Below are positions 51,450 to 60,630 of a DNA stretch of 64,000 bases, piece after piece; the first letter of the stretch is position 1, and each line of letters begins with the position of its first letter. A program made the translations under genes and the position numbers. Below the pieces are notes generated by a model. That model was given only the letters and a program-made list of their open reading frames with translations, did no database searches and was not told the DNA's origin. Origin of the DNA: Gammaproteobacteria bacterium (GTDB taxonomy: Bacteria > Pseudomonadota > Gammaproteobacteria > Xanthomonadales > SZUA-36); NCBI GenBank assembly GCA_021772915.1, contig JAJFLB010000034.1, positions 116,631-180,630 of the forward strand, in the 5' to 3' direction.

Positions 51450-52138
51450 GTGATACGACAAGGTCGATTGAAAGCGTCGTAAAGAAGTTTCTGCTCAAGA
51501 ACCCTGATTTCCTGGAGCAAGAGCCTGAACTGTTGAGAGATCTTGAGCTAAACCACTCCGCTGGCCCAGCAGTTTCATTGATCGAGAAGCAGGTGCAGTA
51601 CCTGCGTAGCCAGAATGAAGGCCTCGAAACACGTATGAACCAGCTGATACAGGTGGCTTCTGATAACGAAAAACTCATGTCCCGGTTACACAAGCTAACG
51701 CTGGAGTTAATGGCAATTCGTGATCTGCCTGCTTTCTTTGACCGGCTCAGTGAGGCGCTGCTCAGCGAGTTCAACGCAGATATCATTAACATCACCCTGT
51801 TTGACATCAAAGTCGAAGCCAAGCCAAAAACACCGATTTTTCAGACTCGTCGCGACGATCCGGACATGCAGCAATTCCAGGATCAGCTTGAGAAGGATGT
51901 CAGTGTTTGTGGTCGCCTCAACAGCAACAAACGCGACTATTTATTTGGTTCCCGTGGTCAGTGGGTTCAATCCACTGCCCTGGTCCCACTGGGTGATGAT
52001 GGGATGCTGGCTGTGGGCAGCAGTGATCCAGCGCGGTTTTATCCGGGGATGGGAACCCTGTTTCTTGACCTGCTGGCCTGTGTTGTTACCAGCCGACTGA
52101 CGCTGGAAGAGCCAGAAGAGCACCGCCGCTCGGCTTAA
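51446..52138 (+). CDS. DUF484 (GAF-like) protein
   Basis: A 230-residue cytosolic protein, DUF484 family (YigA-like): VKKFLLKNPDFLEQEPELL, an RMNQLIQVASDNEKLMSRLHKLTLELM helix, then a GAF-type fold. Role unknown; it almost always lies between dapF and xerC, as here. ATG 51446 overlaps the dapF stop (ATGA). A branched repeat element then separates it from xerC. Confidence 0.92.
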   Translation: MSDTTRSIESVVKKFLLKNPDFLEQEPELLRDLELNHSAGPAVSLIEKQVQYLRSQNEGLETRMNQLIQVASDNEKLMSRLHKLTLELMAIRDLPAFFDRLSEALLSEFNADIINITLFDIKVEAKPKTPIFQTRRDDPDMQQFQDQLEKDVSVCGRLNSNKRDYLFGSRGQWVQSTALVPLGDDGMLAVGSSDPARFYPGMGTLFLDLLACVVTSRLTLEEPEEHRRSA

Positions 52139-52201
52139 CCCGCGTATTTCACCAGCCGGTAATGGGCCTCGCTGCAATAGTCTGCGGGTGGGGTGTAAGC
52201 C

Positions 52202-52490
52202 AGTGTTCCTTCAACATGATAATTACGGATACAGTTGGCTTGTCAGTGCCTATGGCAAGGCGCACCTCGCAGGTAATGGCCTTAGTCCTTGCCAAGAGGT
52301 GCACCAAGAGTAGGCGCCCTCAGGCGACGACGTCCATGGGCGCTGACAAGCCAACCCGCAGGGCGTTCCTGTGGGCTTCCGCCGCTGCGTTGCAGTGTTT
52401 GTAAAGGACCAGCCATTCACTGCACACTGCGCCTTGCTGCAATACCCCACAGGAGCGCTGGATCCGCAATTATCATGTTGAAGGAACACT
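52202..52490. mobile_element. Branched MITE-like element upstream of xerC
   Basis: Bounded by 29-bp inverted repeats (52202-52230 and 52462-52490, 28 of 29 complementary, beginning agtgttccttcaaca). Inside are two further stems: 52234-52250 with 52339-52355 (16 of 17) and 52363-52375 with 52446-52458. The whole element can fold as a three-way junction. The right terminal repeat contains AAGGA, seven bases before the xerC ATG. A B-type half hairpin (cccgcgtatttcaccag) lies at about 52139-52155. No transposase. Could alternatively act as a structured leader RNA. Confidence 0.75.
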
Positions 52491-52492
52491 AG

Positions 52493-53401
52493 ATGGCCAT
52501 GCAAGATCACGTTAATGACTTTCTTGTCTACCTGAAAAATGAGCGTGGCTTGTCTGTCCGCACAACGAAGGCCTATCGACGCGACCTTGCCCAGCTGTTG
52601 CAGTTTCTTGCCCAAGACGAGGTTAAACAGCTTGAGCAGGTTACCCAACATCACATTCGAGCACTCATTGCCCACAGACACCGTCAGGGCTTGGGTGGCA
52701 AATCACTACAGCGCCTGCTGTCAGCAATACGCAGCTTTTATCGCTGGATGCTCCGTGAGGGTATTGCCAGTCATAATCCGGCGGTGCCGGTACGAGCCCC
52801 CAAAAGCCCCCGACACCTGCCGGCAGCCCTGGACGCCGACAGCATCAATCTGTTGCTGGATATTCCCTGCGATACACCACTGGCTGTCCGTGACAAGGCC
52901 ATCATGGAACTGTTTTACTCCTCTGGCTTGCGATTATCCGAACTGGCGACATTGCGCTGGGATCAGATTGATCTCGCCTCAGGCATGCTGACGGTGGTCG
53001 GTAAAGGCAACCGCGGTCGGATGGTACCGGTCGGAACCGTGGCGTCTCAGGCCCTGCTGGAGTGGCGCAAGCTGCGTGGCCAGTTTGCTGCATTCGAAGA
53101 GCCACATATTTTTGTCAGTCGACAGGGGAACCCGCTGTCAACACGCAGCATTCAGGCGCGGATACGCCACTGGGCGAAACACCAGGGAATACCACAAAGC
53201 GTCTACCCCCACCTGCTCAGACACAGCTTTGCAAGTCACCTGCTGGAGTCATCCGGCAACCTGCGTGCGGTACAGGAATTGCTGGGTCATGCGGACATCT
53301 CCACCACGCAGGTCTATACCCATCTCGACTTCCAGCATCTGGCCAAGGTCTATGACGAGGCACATCCAAGGGCAAAGAAAAAGCGAACAGCGGACAAATA
53401 A
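52493..53401 (+). CDS. xerC: Tyrosine recombinase XerC
   Basis: Chromosome-dimer resolution at dif with XerD. Length 302. The N-terminal SAM-like domain (VNDFLVYLKNERGLSVRTTKAYRRDLAQLLQFL) precedes the catalytic domain with Arg in YSSGLRLSELATLRW, Lys in VVGKGNRGRMVPVG, HLLRHSFASHLL, and Tyr in TTQVYTHLDFQHLAKVYDEAHPRA. Its ribosome binding site lies in the terminal repeat of the element just upstream, which interrupts the otherwise tight dapF-DUF484-xerC order. Confidence 0.96.
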   Translation: MAMQDHVNDFLVYLKNERGLSVRTTKAYRRDLAQLLQFLAQDEVKQLEQVTQHHIRALIAHRHRQGLGGKSLQRLLSAIRSFYRWMLREGIASHNPAVPVRAPKSPRHLPAALDADSINLLLDIPCDTPLAVRDKAIMELFYSSGLRLSELATLRWDQIDLASGMLTVVGKGNRGRMVPVGTVASQALLEWRKLRGQFAAFEEPHIFVSRQGNPLSTRSIQARIRHWAKHQGIPQSVYPHLLRHSFASHLLESSGNLRAVQELLGHADISTTQVYTHLDFQHLAKVYDEAHPRAKKKRTADK

Positions 53402-53411
53402 GGCAGATCGC

Positions 53412-53485
53412 AAAAGGGGTCGGATCCAATTAAACGTGATATCTGTTCGGTGGTCCCCCGTTTGTTTAATTAATTGGATCCGACC
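53412..53485. terminator. Long inverted repeat between convergent genes, bidirectional terminator-like
   Basis: AAAAGGGGTCGGATCCAATT (53412-53431) pairs perfectly with AATTGGATCCGACCCCTTTT (about 53472-53491) around a 40-nt loop. The A/T runs at the ends give a U-tract on both strands. The motif GGGGTCGGA also begins element C2, so this may be a repeat-derived terminator. The right arm contains the stop codon of the membrane-protein gene on the minus strand. Confidence 0.6.
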
Positions 53486-53997
53486 CCTTTTACTACCAGC
53501 TGGTGCGCCGCCTTGATGCCGAGCCAGTAGCCAAGGTAGGCGACCACGAACCACAACCAGGTCATCTGTGTATCAATTCGATCCATCCAGTACGCTGGCC
53601 AAACCATGGCGGTGATGAAGTTGGTTAATGATTCCACCAGAGCGTTGATGATCACTCCTATGTCGAGTTGGCCCAGAAAACTGGCGAGCCCACCAACATT
53701 TGCAATCGCTTCAAGCGCCTCTGTGACTTCGACAACGAGATAGGTAAGGAAGGCGGCTACCCCGTAAAAGCCGCCACCAAACTTTGCCCACTTTTTTTCT
53801 ACCAGGCCTTGCGGCTTACTCTCTGCGTCCGATTTACTTTTGGACATCGCCTTGATCTGTGACTTGAGCGACTTACTGTCATCAGAATCCTGAAGATGAC
53901 CACTGCGCGTCGCCCACCAAACCAACGCCAGCGTAAATAAGCCTATTGGCAGGCCAACCACCAGAGTTGCCGATAAGAACTCAACCAGTACATTCAT
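53470..53997 (-). CDS. Hypothetical multi-pass membrane protein
   Basis: A 175-residue protein, not recognised. A helix at about residues 8-28, a charged linker with many Lys/Ser/Asp (SGHLQDSDDSKSLKSQIKAMSKSKSD), then two or three helices (GGGFYGVAAFLTYLVVEVTEAL; WLWFVVAYLGYWLGIKAAHQL). The start at 53997 (MNVLVEFL) is used; GGGAGAGACA precedes it. The final residues and stop lie inside the inverted repeat, so the C-terminus may have been altered by that insertion. Confidence 0.6.
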   Translation of the reverse strand: MNVLVEFLSATLVVGLPIGLFTLALVWWATRSGHLQDSDDSKSLKSQIKAMSKSKSDAESKPQGLVEKKWAKFGGGFYGVAAFLTYLVVEVTEALEAIANVGGLASFLGQLDIGVIINALVESLTNFITAMVWPAYWMDRIDTQMTWLWFVVAYLGYWLGIKAAHQLVVKGVGSN

Positions 53998-54018
53998 TGT
54001 CTCTCCCATTTCTGCCAG

Positions 54019-54315
54019 CCCGCATACTGCACCAGTATGGCCCAGGCCAGCCTCTCGACCGGTTCCCGGTCTCACCTTCTCCCGAGTGTTGGCGCCGGAC
54101 AGATACGGTTGGGCGCCGGGCTGGACTGAAGGCCATAGACGTAGCTATGGCCTGAGGGAAGCTCAAGTCCAGCCGTATATGGCCAAGCCAGGACCGGGAT
54201 AGGTATTGGGCCTGGTCCCAGTTGTGTCTCGGGATTGATCAATAAACGTGCCATTTAATTCAGCTGAATCACATACATGAAGTGTGGCCCTGTACCGGTA
54301 GGTGCAATATGCGGG
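54019..54315. mobile_element. B-family element (MITE-like), copy B2
   Basis: Inverted relative of B1. Ends: cccgcatactgcaccag (54019-54035) and GGTGCAATATGCGGG (54301-54315), one mismatch over 15. The core (about 54114-54217) matches the complement of 8953-9057 and contains GGCCATAG..CTATGGCC. A module at 54036-54084 recurs in elements C2 and the 25.06-kb relic. It fills most of the gap between the membrane-protein gene and hslV; the hslV promoter lies just beyond its end. Confidence 0.8.
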
Positions 54316-54330
54316 CTATTTTACGCCATG

Positions 54331-54359
54331 CTTGCAATCAACTGCATATATCCCCACGT
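54331..54359 (+). promoter_or_regulatory. Sigma32-type (heat-shock) promoter of hslVU
   Basis: CTTGCAA (54331-54337), 14-bp spacer, CCCCACGT (54352-54359), close to the RpoH consensus CTTGAAA-N14-CCCCATNT. It lies 33 bp before the hslV start. hslVU is a known heat-shock operon, so function and sequence agree. Confidence 0.7.
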
Positions 54360-54391
54360 TTGCTACACGCAAGGAATCTAAGGAGTACCAC

Positions 54392-54940
54392 GTGGAACAA
54401 TACCGTGGAACGACCATCTGCTCGGTGAGGAGAAACAACCAGGTGGTAATGGGCGGTGATGGCCAGGTCACGCTGGGCAACACCGTGATGAAATCGAATG
54501 CCCGCAAGGTACGGCGGTTATACAAGGACCAGATTATTGCTGGTTTTGCCGGTGCCACGGCTGATGCATTCACTTTATTTGAGCGATTCGAAGGCAAGTT
54601 GGAAAAATACTCCGGCAACCTCGTGCGGGCCGCTGTGGAGATGGCCAAGGATTGGCGGACCGACCGAGTTCTTCGACGTCTCGAAGCACTGCTGGCGATC
54701 TCTGACAAAGATAATTCTCTGCTGATCTCCGGCAATGGGGATGTCATTGAACCTGAAAATGGCCTGATCGCCATCGGCTCCGGTGGTCCCTTTGCACAAG
54801 CAGCAGCCATGGCCTACCTGGACGGAACTGAGCTGGACGCAGAGTCAATCGTCAGGAAGTCACTTTCGATCGCCTCTGATATCTGCATTTACACCAACGA
54901 CAATATTGTTATAGAAACACTGGATATTGGCGACTCTTAA
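54392..54940 (+). CDS. hslV: ATP-dependent protease peptidase subunit HslV
   Basis: Proteasome-like peptidase of the HslVU complex. GTG start at 54392, with AAGGAG six bases upstream, gives 182 residues beginning [14 protein letters not shown]. The catalytic Thr follows Gly, so a six-residue propeptide must be removed to expose TT; E. coli HslV has only the Met. [26 protein letters not shown] and [16 protein letters not shown] are standard. It forms an operon with hslU (15-bp gap). Confidence 0.95.
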   Translation: MEQYRGTTICSVRRNNQVVMGGDGQVTLGNTVMKSNARKVRRLYKDQIIAGFAGATADAFTLFERFEGKLEKYSGNLVRAAVEMAKDWRTDRVLRRLEALLAISDKDNSLLISGNGDVIEPENGLIAIGSGGPFAQAAAMAYLDGTELDAESIVRKSLSIASDICIYTNDNIVIETLDIGDS

Positions 54941-54955
54941 CAGGCCTTACTGAAA

Positions 54956-56305
54956 ATGTCTCAAATGACCCCACGCGAAATCGTCCAGGAACTGGACGAG
55001 CACATCATCTCCCAATCAGATGCCAAACGGGCCGTTGCCATTGCTTTGCGTAACCGGTGGCGACGCATGCAGGTGGATGAAGATCTGCGCAACGAAATAA
55101 CACCCAAAAACATCCTTATGATCGGACCCACAGGTGTCGGCAAAACCGAAATCGCCCGACGTCTGGCAAGACTGGCCAATGCACCGTTCATCAAGGTCGA
55201 GGCAACCAAGTTCACCGAGGTGGGGTACGTGGGTAAGGATGTTGAATCCATCATCCGTGACCTCGTAGATTTCTCTGTCAACATGTTGCGGGAACAAGCC
55301 GTTGCGAAGGTGGGTGCACGGGCTGAAGACGCCGCACGTGACCGCATTCTGGATATTCTTCTGCCCCAACCCAACCCGGTCGGTTTCGCCAATGAGCCCG
55401 AGACCGATGCGCCGAAGGTCACTGACGGCCAGGCATCGACACGCCAGAAAATGCTGCGCAAATTGCTGGCAGGCGAGTTGGATGAGCGCGAAATTGAATT
55501 CGACGTGGCGGCCCAGATCGGGGTGGAAATAATGACGCCACCCGGCATGGAAGATATGGCCAGCCAACTGCAGGGTATGTTCCAGAACCTCGGTGGTAAT
55601 AAAACCCAGAAACGTAAAATGCGTATCAAGGACGCCGTACCATTGTTGATTGAAGAAGAGTCTGCGCGGCTGATCAATGACGAGGAAATCAAGCAGCAGG
55701 CACTGGAAGCCGCCGAGCAAAATGGCATTGTGTTTATCGACGAACTGGACAAGGTCGCCAAGCGCTCCGAGTATGCCGGCGCGGATATCTCCCGCGAGGG
55801 TGTGCAACGGGATCTGTTGCCACTGGTAGAAGGCTCCACCGTTTCAACTCGCTACGGCATGGTCAAGACCGATCACATGTTGTTCATTGCATCCGGGGCT
55901 TTTCATCTCAGCAAGCCTTCCGATCTCATTCCGGAATTGCAGGGCCGTCTGCCTATCCGGGTCGAGTTACGTGCATTGGATGCCAAAGATTTCATCCGCA
56001 TACTGACTGAACCCAAAGCATCGTTGACCGAGCAATACACAGCTTTGATGGCGACCGAGGGCGTGGACCTGAAATTCGGTGAAGACAGCGTGCGACGTAT
56101 TGCGGAAATCGCCTGGCAGGTGAATGAGAAAACAGAGAATATCGGGGCCCGGCGTTTACATACGATCATGGAGCGTCTACTCGATATCATCTCTTTTGAG
56201 GCGCCGGATCGCAGCGGCGAGGCTATAACACTGGATGCCAATTATGTCGACGAGCACCTCGACGCACTGGCCGGGGATGAGGACCTGAGCCGTTATATTC
56301 TGTGA
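54956..56305 (+). CDS. hslU: ATP-dependent protease ATPase subunit HslU
   Basis: AAA+ unfoldase partner of HslV. Length 449. Walker [10 protein letters not shown] (about 57-65), Walker [11 protein letters not shown], the I-domain insertion (about 110-240) and the C-terminal tail ending EDLSRYIL, which docks into HslV. Start ATG 54956, 15 bp after hslV. Confidence 0.97.
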   Translation: MSQMTPREIVQELDEHIISQSDAKRAVAIALRNRWRRMQVDEDLRNEITPKNILMIGPTGVGKTEIARRLARLANAPFIKVEATKFTEVGYVGKDVESIIRDLVDFSVNMLREQAVAKVGARAEDAARDRILDILLPQPNPVGFANEPETDAPKVTDGQASTRQKMLRKLLAGELDEREIEFDVAAQIGVEIMTPPGMEDMASQLQGMFQNLGGNKTQKRKMRIKDAVPLLIEEESARLINDEEIKQQALEAAEQNGIVFIDELDKVAKRSEYAGADISREGVQRDLLPLVEGSTVSTRYGMVKTDHMLFIASGAFHLSKPSDLIPELQGRLPIRVELRALDAKDFIRILTEPKASLTEQYTALMATEGVDLKFGEDSVRRIAEIAWQVNEKTENIGARRLHTIMERLLDIISFEAPDRSGEAITLDANYVDEHLDALAGDEDLSRYIL

Positions 56306-56338
56306 GACAGCCCCTGCAGCGGGTAGAATATAGCGACT

Positions 56339-57124
56339 ATGGAAAACACAGATAACAAGTCCGGCCAGGACGACACAACCCACTTTGGCTATCGGGACGT
56401 GGCCATAGAAGAGAAAACCCACCTGGTCCACGGTGTGTTTGACTCGGTGGCGGACAAATACGATCTGATGAACGACCTGATGTCACTGGGTGCGCATCGA
56501 CTGTGGAAGCGCTACTTTATTTCTGTCAGCGGTATCCAACCAGGCCAACGGGTGTTGGACCTGGCCGGTGGGACCGGCGATATCACAGCCCTGATGAGCA
56601 AGCGCGTCGGCAGCCGCGGCACGGTCGTGCTGAGCGACATCAATAACTCCATGCTGACACTGGGGCGGCGGCGTATGGAAGACCGGGGTATAACAGGTAA
56701 CATTGAATACACCCTGGCCGATGCGGAAAAGCTACCGTTTGCAGACCAGGAATTTGATGCAGTAACGATTGCGTTTGGTTTACGCAATGTTACCGACCAA
56801 GCCGCCGCATTAGCGGAAATGCGGCGGGTTCTAAAACCTGGAGGCCACGTCCTGATCCTGGAATTTTCACGGGTGGAATATGAGGGCCTGAGAAAGCTGT
56901 ATGACGGTTACTCATTCGGAATACTGCCCTGGCTGGGCAAACTGGTTGCCAATGACGAGGACAGCTATCGATATCTTGCGGAAAGTATTCGTAAACACCC
57001 GGACCAGGAAACGCTCGCCGGCATGATGGTCGACGCGGGCTTCGTCGATGTCACTTATAACAACCTGCTGGGGGGTATTGTCGCCATTCACAAAGCCGGT
57101 CTCGCCGGTGATCGAAATGCGTGA
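56339..57124 (+). CDS. ubiE: Ubiquinone/menaquinone methyltransferase UbiE
   Basis: SAM-dependent C-methylation in ubiquinone (and menaquinone) synthesis. Length 261. [37 protein letters not shown] (SAM motif) and [11 protein letters not shown] are diagnostic. First gene of ubiE-ubiJ-ubiB, in the common gammaproteobacterial order. Confidence 0.97.
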   Translation: MENTDNKSGQDDTTHFGYRDVAIEEKTHLVHGVFDSVADKYDLMNDLMSLGAHRLWKRYFISVSGIQPGQRVLDLAGGTGDITALMSKRVGSRGTVVLSDINNSMLTLGRRRMEDRGITGNIEYTLADAEKLPFADQEFDAVTIAFGLRNVTDQAAALAEMRRVLKPGGHVLILEFSRVEYEGLRKLYDGYSFGILPWLGKLVANDEDSYRYLAESIRKHPDQETLAGMMVDAGFVDVTYNNLLGGIVAIHKAGLAGDRNA

Positions 57125-57632
57125 GTACAAAACACCATTACCCGGCTTATTGGCAGCATCACTGGAAGCGGCCATCAACCAGGTTCTGCAACTGGATAAC
57201 GAGTCACCGTCCCGGGTTAAAAAACTGGAAGGCCGCCTGCTACAGCTGGATATTGAGGGACTTGCCATTACCCTGTTTTTCACTTTCAAATACGGTGTCG
57301 TAAAGATTCGCCTGAAAGCCGATGCAACACCAGATACCGTCATTTGCGGAACGCCAATTGCATTATTTTCCATGGCCAAGCCCGAAGATATCGACTGGGG
57401 GCTGCCGGAATCAAATGTGCAGATCAACGGTGATGCCAATCTCGCCCGGGATCTGGAGCGAATTTTCAACAAACTGGATCCGAATTGGGAAGAGCCACTC
57501 GTTGGGATGCTTGGTGACACCGCTGGCTACCAGGCTGCACAGGGTATCCGTCAAGGCGTTGAGACTGCCCGCAAAACCGCAGATACTGCCGGGCGGCTGC
57601 TCGCAGATTTTATGAAAGACCGCAATACGTGA
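57117..57632 (+). CDS. ubiJ: Ubiquinone biosynthesis accessory factor UbiJ (SCP2 domain)
   Basis: A 171-residue lipid-binding protein with an N-terminal SCP2-like fold ([41 protein letters not shown]) and a C-terminal coiled helix. With UbiK it forms part of the soluble Ubi complex. ATG 57117 overlaps ubiE by 8 bp; the GTGA junction couples it to ubiB. Confidence 0.92.
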   Translation: MREYKTPLPGLLAASLEAAINQVLQLDNESPSRVKKLEGRLLQLDIEGLAITLFFTFKYGVVKIRLKADATPDTVICGTPIALFSMAKPEDIDWGLPESNVQINGDANLARDLERIFNKLDPNWEEPLVGMLGDTAGYQAAQGIRQGVETARKTADTAGRLLADFMKDRNT

Positions 57633-59284
57633 GACACAGTTTGCGCCAGTTTCTGCGTGTCTGGCATATCGGTGCAACCCTTAAGCGCTACCGCCTTGAT
57701 GAACTGTTCAATACGGACAGACTACCCAAAACGGTGCACTGGCTGCGTGTGTTTATGCCCTCTGGCAAAGATCTGTCAGGGTTGGCACGCGGCGAACGTC
57801 TGCGCATGGCCTTGCAGGACCTGGGGCCCGTGTATGTAAAGTTTGGTCAGATACTGTCGACCCGTAGGGATTTACTGCCCCAGGATATCGCCGATGAACT
57901 GGCTCTGCTGCAAGACCAGGTTCCTCCGTTTCCAGGCCAACAAGCACGTGAAATCATTGAGGACGCATTGGGTCAACCGGTAGACGAAATTTTTGCGTCT
58001 TTCGACACCAACCCACTCGCTTCAGCCTCCATTGCCCAGGTCCACCCGGCAACGCTGCCCGATGGCCGTGAGGCCGTCGTAAAAGTTGTACGCCCCGGAA
58101 TCGACAAACAGTTGCACAAAGATATCGAGCTGCTCAAGACGATCGCACGACTGGCTGACAAATTTCTGAAAAATGGTGCCAGAATTCAACCTCTGGAGGT
58201 CGTACGTGAGTTTGAAACAGTCGTGTTTGACGAACTCGACATGCAACGTGAGGCCGCCAATGCATCCATATTGCGGCGTAATTTTCAGGGCTCCCGGGAT
58301 CTGTATATCCCGGAGGTTTACTGGACCTGGTGCAAACGAAGAGTCATGGTCATGGAGCGTGTGTCAGGACACCCGGTTGGCGATATTGAGGGCTTGCGCA
58401 AGCTGGGTGTAAACCTGAAAAAACTAGCACGACGCGGTGTTCGGGTTTTCTATACCCAGGTTTTTCGCGACAACCTGTTTCATGCCGACATGCATCCCGG
58501 CAATATCCTGGTAGATGTCAGTAACCCGGAAGAGCCTACGTTTATCGCCATGGATTTTGGTATTGTTGCCAGCCTTTCACCTAAAGACCTGTATTACATC
58601 GCCGAAAATTTCAAAGCCCTGTTCAATCAGGACTATCGACGCGTGGCAGCCTTACACATTGACGCCGGATGGGTGCCACGGGATACCCGTCTGGACGAAC
58701 TCGAGTCCGCTGTCAGAACAGTGGGCGAACCCAATTTCACCCGACCCCTGAACGAGGTTTCATTCGGAAAGCTGTTGTTTGACCTCTTCGGCGTTGCGCA
58801 TCGTTTTAACCTGACCCTGCAACCACAACTGCTGATGCTGCAAAAAACACTGTTGAATATCGAGGGGCTTGGCCGTCAACTGGACCCGGAGTTGGATATC
58901 TGGTCGGTGGCCAAACCCGAGTTGGAATCCATACTGAAGGAAAAACACAGCGTTCAGAACGTTGTGCGTGAACTGCGTGAACGTCTGCCCGGCTTGCTCG
59001 CACGGGCGCCGGAGATTCCCGGGCTCGTACAGGACATCCTGTCCAATCCCAAACTTGGCCTGGCGCAAGCCGATCCTGTAACGGCGGATGGAAAACACAT
59101 TGAAGGCCGGCGGGATAGTCAACATCACAAGGAGTTACAAGTTCTGGCAGGTGGTTCGCTGAACATTACCGGCGCCATCGTAACCGCCATGGAAACGGGT
59201 CCCTGGTTTTTGTGGGGTTACTCCGTCCCCGGCATAGCCATTCTGGCCTTAGGCACCTGGCTGATCTTCAAAGCCCTGCGATAG
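57629..59284 (+). CDS. ubiB: UbiB family ATPase/kinase-like protein
   Basis: Atypical protein-kinase-like protein needed for ubiquinone synthesis, membrane bound. Length 551. KxGQ motif in YVKFGQILSTRRDLLP, VKVVRPGI, DMHPGNILVD and AMDFGIVASL are intact; C-terminal helices (WFLWGYSVPGIAILALGTWLIF). GTG start overlaps the ubiJ stop. Confidence 0.96.
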   Translation: MRHSLRQFLRVWHIGATLKRYRLDELFNTDRLPKTVHWLRVFMPSGKDLSGLARGERLRMALQDLGPVYVKFGQILSTRRDLLPQDIADELALLQDQVPPFPGQQAREIIEDALGQPVDEIFASFDTNPLASASIAQVHPATLPDGREAVVKVVRPGIDKQLHKDIELLKTIARLADKFLKNGARIQPLEVVREFETVVFDELDMQREAANASILRRNFQGSRDLYIPEVYWTWCKRRVMVMERVSGHPVGDIEGLRKLGVNLKKLARRGVRVFYTQVFRDNLFHADMHPGNILVDVSNPEEPTFIAMDFGIVASLSPKDLYYIAENFKALFNQDYRRVAALHIDAGWVPRDTRLDELESAVRTVGEPNFTRPLNEVSFGKLLFDLFGVAHRFNLTLQPQLLMLQKTLLNIEGLGRQLDPELDIWSVAKPELESILKEKHSVQNVVRELRERLPGLLARAPEIPGLVQDILSNPKLGLAQADPVTADGKHIEGRRDSQHHKELQVLAGGSLNITGAIVTAMETGPWFLWGYSVPGIAILALGTWLIFKALR

Positions 59285-59376
59285 TTGCTCCAGCCCTTGT
59301 CGTCATTTGCTTGATGTAAGTCAAATTCAGTCCCGCGAAAACAGCTTATAGTGACTCCTGCCAATCAATCTGGCAG

Positions 59377-59769
59377 GTGAGCGTGGTGGTTAAGGCAAAT
59401 TACTTCCTGTTACTGTTGTTATTCTTACCCGTGGTGGTCGTTGCGCAAGACAATGCTACCTCCACGAGGCCTGATCAGAGCATAGATTTACAGGCATTGG
59501 TCAAACGGTGTGAGTCCTGCCATGGACACCACGGCAAGTCCGTGCGAAACGACATTCCGGACCTCGCCGGCAAGCCAAGTTCCGAGATCGAAGCAGAGAT
59601 CGCAGAATTTAATTACTATGAGCGCCATTGTCCGGCGAAAATACCCGATGGGGGTGACCTGTTAGAGTTCCCGATAAGCATGTGCGACATCGCGAACACC
59701 CTGAGCAAGGAAGAAATTCAGTCCCTGGCGCAGTATTTCGTAATGCAGTCGGACGCGACCGCAGATTAA
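59377..59769 (+). CDS. Monoheme class I c-type cytochrome
   Basis: A 130-residue exported cytochrome, c4/c553-like. Signal peptide (FLLLLLFLPVVVVAQ) and a single CESCH haem site at about residue 50, with a candidate axial Met in ISMCDIANTL. It would carry electrons in the periplasm; partner unknown. GTG 59377 is the first start, and GTG codons two and three residues on are alternatives. It follows ubiB by 92 bp. Confidence 0.8.
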   Translation: MSVVVKANYFLLLLLFLPVVVVAQDNATSTRPDQSIDLQALVKRCESCHGHHGKSVRNDIPDLAGKPSSEIEAEIAEFNYYERHCPAKIPDGGDLLEFPISMCDIANTLSKEEIQSLAQYFVMQSDATAD

Positions 59770-59852
59770 GTTTTAATGTACCGACATACAGGTGAACACG
59801 ATGTCTGTGAGTGTTGGTGAACTACTGAAGCTTAGCTGACTGAGGCCAAACT

Positions 59853-60410
59853 ATGTTCTCACGCCTGTCCATGTTGATACTCAATATGCTGGGCTGGTCG
59901 GTTAAGGCAGACTTTCCGGAAACCGCAAAGTACCTGGTAATCGTTGCACCACATACAAGCAACTGGGATTTCCCTCTGGGTATTCTTGCCGCCAGTGCTA
60001 TGCGCATGGAAATTCACTGGATGGGCAAGCACACGCTCTTCCGGTGGCCTACAGCCTGGCTCTTTCACGCGCTTGGTGGTATCCCCGTTAATCGTGAAAA
60101 AGGGCTCAATCTTATTCAGCAGATGACTGAGTTGTATGAGCACTCAGAAGAGTTTGTTTTGGCGCTTGCGCCTGAAGGCACCCGCAGCAAAACGGACCAC
60201 TGGAAAACCGGTTTTCATTATATTGCCCGTGCTGCGAATGTACCCATCGTGATGGGTTATCTTGACTTCGGCAACAAGCAGGTGGGTGTCGGTGGCGCAT
60301 TCTACGCGGTGGATGATATTGAGACAGATTTCGAGCATATCCGTCAGTATTACCGGCACAGACGGGGACAACGTCCGGAAAATGAAAGCCTCATCCAGGT
60401 CCGGCGGTGA
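59853..60410 (+). CDS. PlsC-domain acyltransferase
   Basis: A 185-residue member of the lysophospholipid acyltransferase superfamily: HTSNWDFPLGI (HX4D-type), GKHTLFRWPTAWLFHALGGIPVNR and APEGTRSKTDHWKTGFHYIA. It lacks the long membrane region of true PlsC, so substrate is uncertain. GAGGCCAAACT precedes the start. A palindromic repeat follows, then a phosphopantetheinyl transferase gene on the other strand. Confidence 0.85.
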   Translation: MFSRLSMLILNMLGWSVKADFPETAKYLVIVAPHTSNWDFPLGILAASAMRMEIHWMGKHTLFRWPTAWLFHALGGIPVNREKGLNLIQQMTELYEHSEEFVLALAPEGTRSKTDHWKTGFHYIARAANVPIVMGYLDFGNKQVGVGGAFYAVDDIETDFEHIRQYYRHRRGQRPENESLIQVRR

Positions 60411-60464
60411 AACAATGAGTCGTGGGACCGACGAACCAGGCTTGGCAAGTTCCTATCTTGTCCC

Positions 60465-60625
60465 AGGGGGCGTTCTCAATCAGTCAGACAGCTCTGCCGG
60501 AGTCTGTTTTTTTGCCCAGCAAGGCAGAATAAGCGCTATGTAGTTAGACTACCTGAGCGCATGATAACGCAGTTGGGCGAAAAATAGGCCCGGCCCTGCG
60601 GGTTGACTGATTGAGAACGCCCCCT
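60465..60625. mobile_element. 161-bp palindromic MITE-like element
   Basis: Perfect 22-bp terminal inverted repeats at 60465-60486 and 60604-60625 (agggggcgttctcaatcag start). Inner stems include GCGCT..AGCGC around GTAGT-tag-ACTAC (about 60532-60560) and TTTTTTGCCCA with TGGGCGAAAAA. No coding content. It lies between convergent genes (acyltransferase and phosphopantetheinyl transferase), so it could also serve as a terminator. Confidence 0.75.
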
Positions 60626-60630
60626 AAGGT

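Noticed and set aside
52202-52490. Integron attC site
   Set aside because: The element has arms of suitable symmetry, but the RYYYAAC/GTTRRRY core boxes are not met and no integron integrase or cassette array is nearby.
54961-55839. Long open frames antisense to hslU (up to 292 codons)
   Set aside because: They lie fully inside hslU, show no family resemblance, and have low-complexity Ser/Arg-rich composition typical of opposite-strand shadows.
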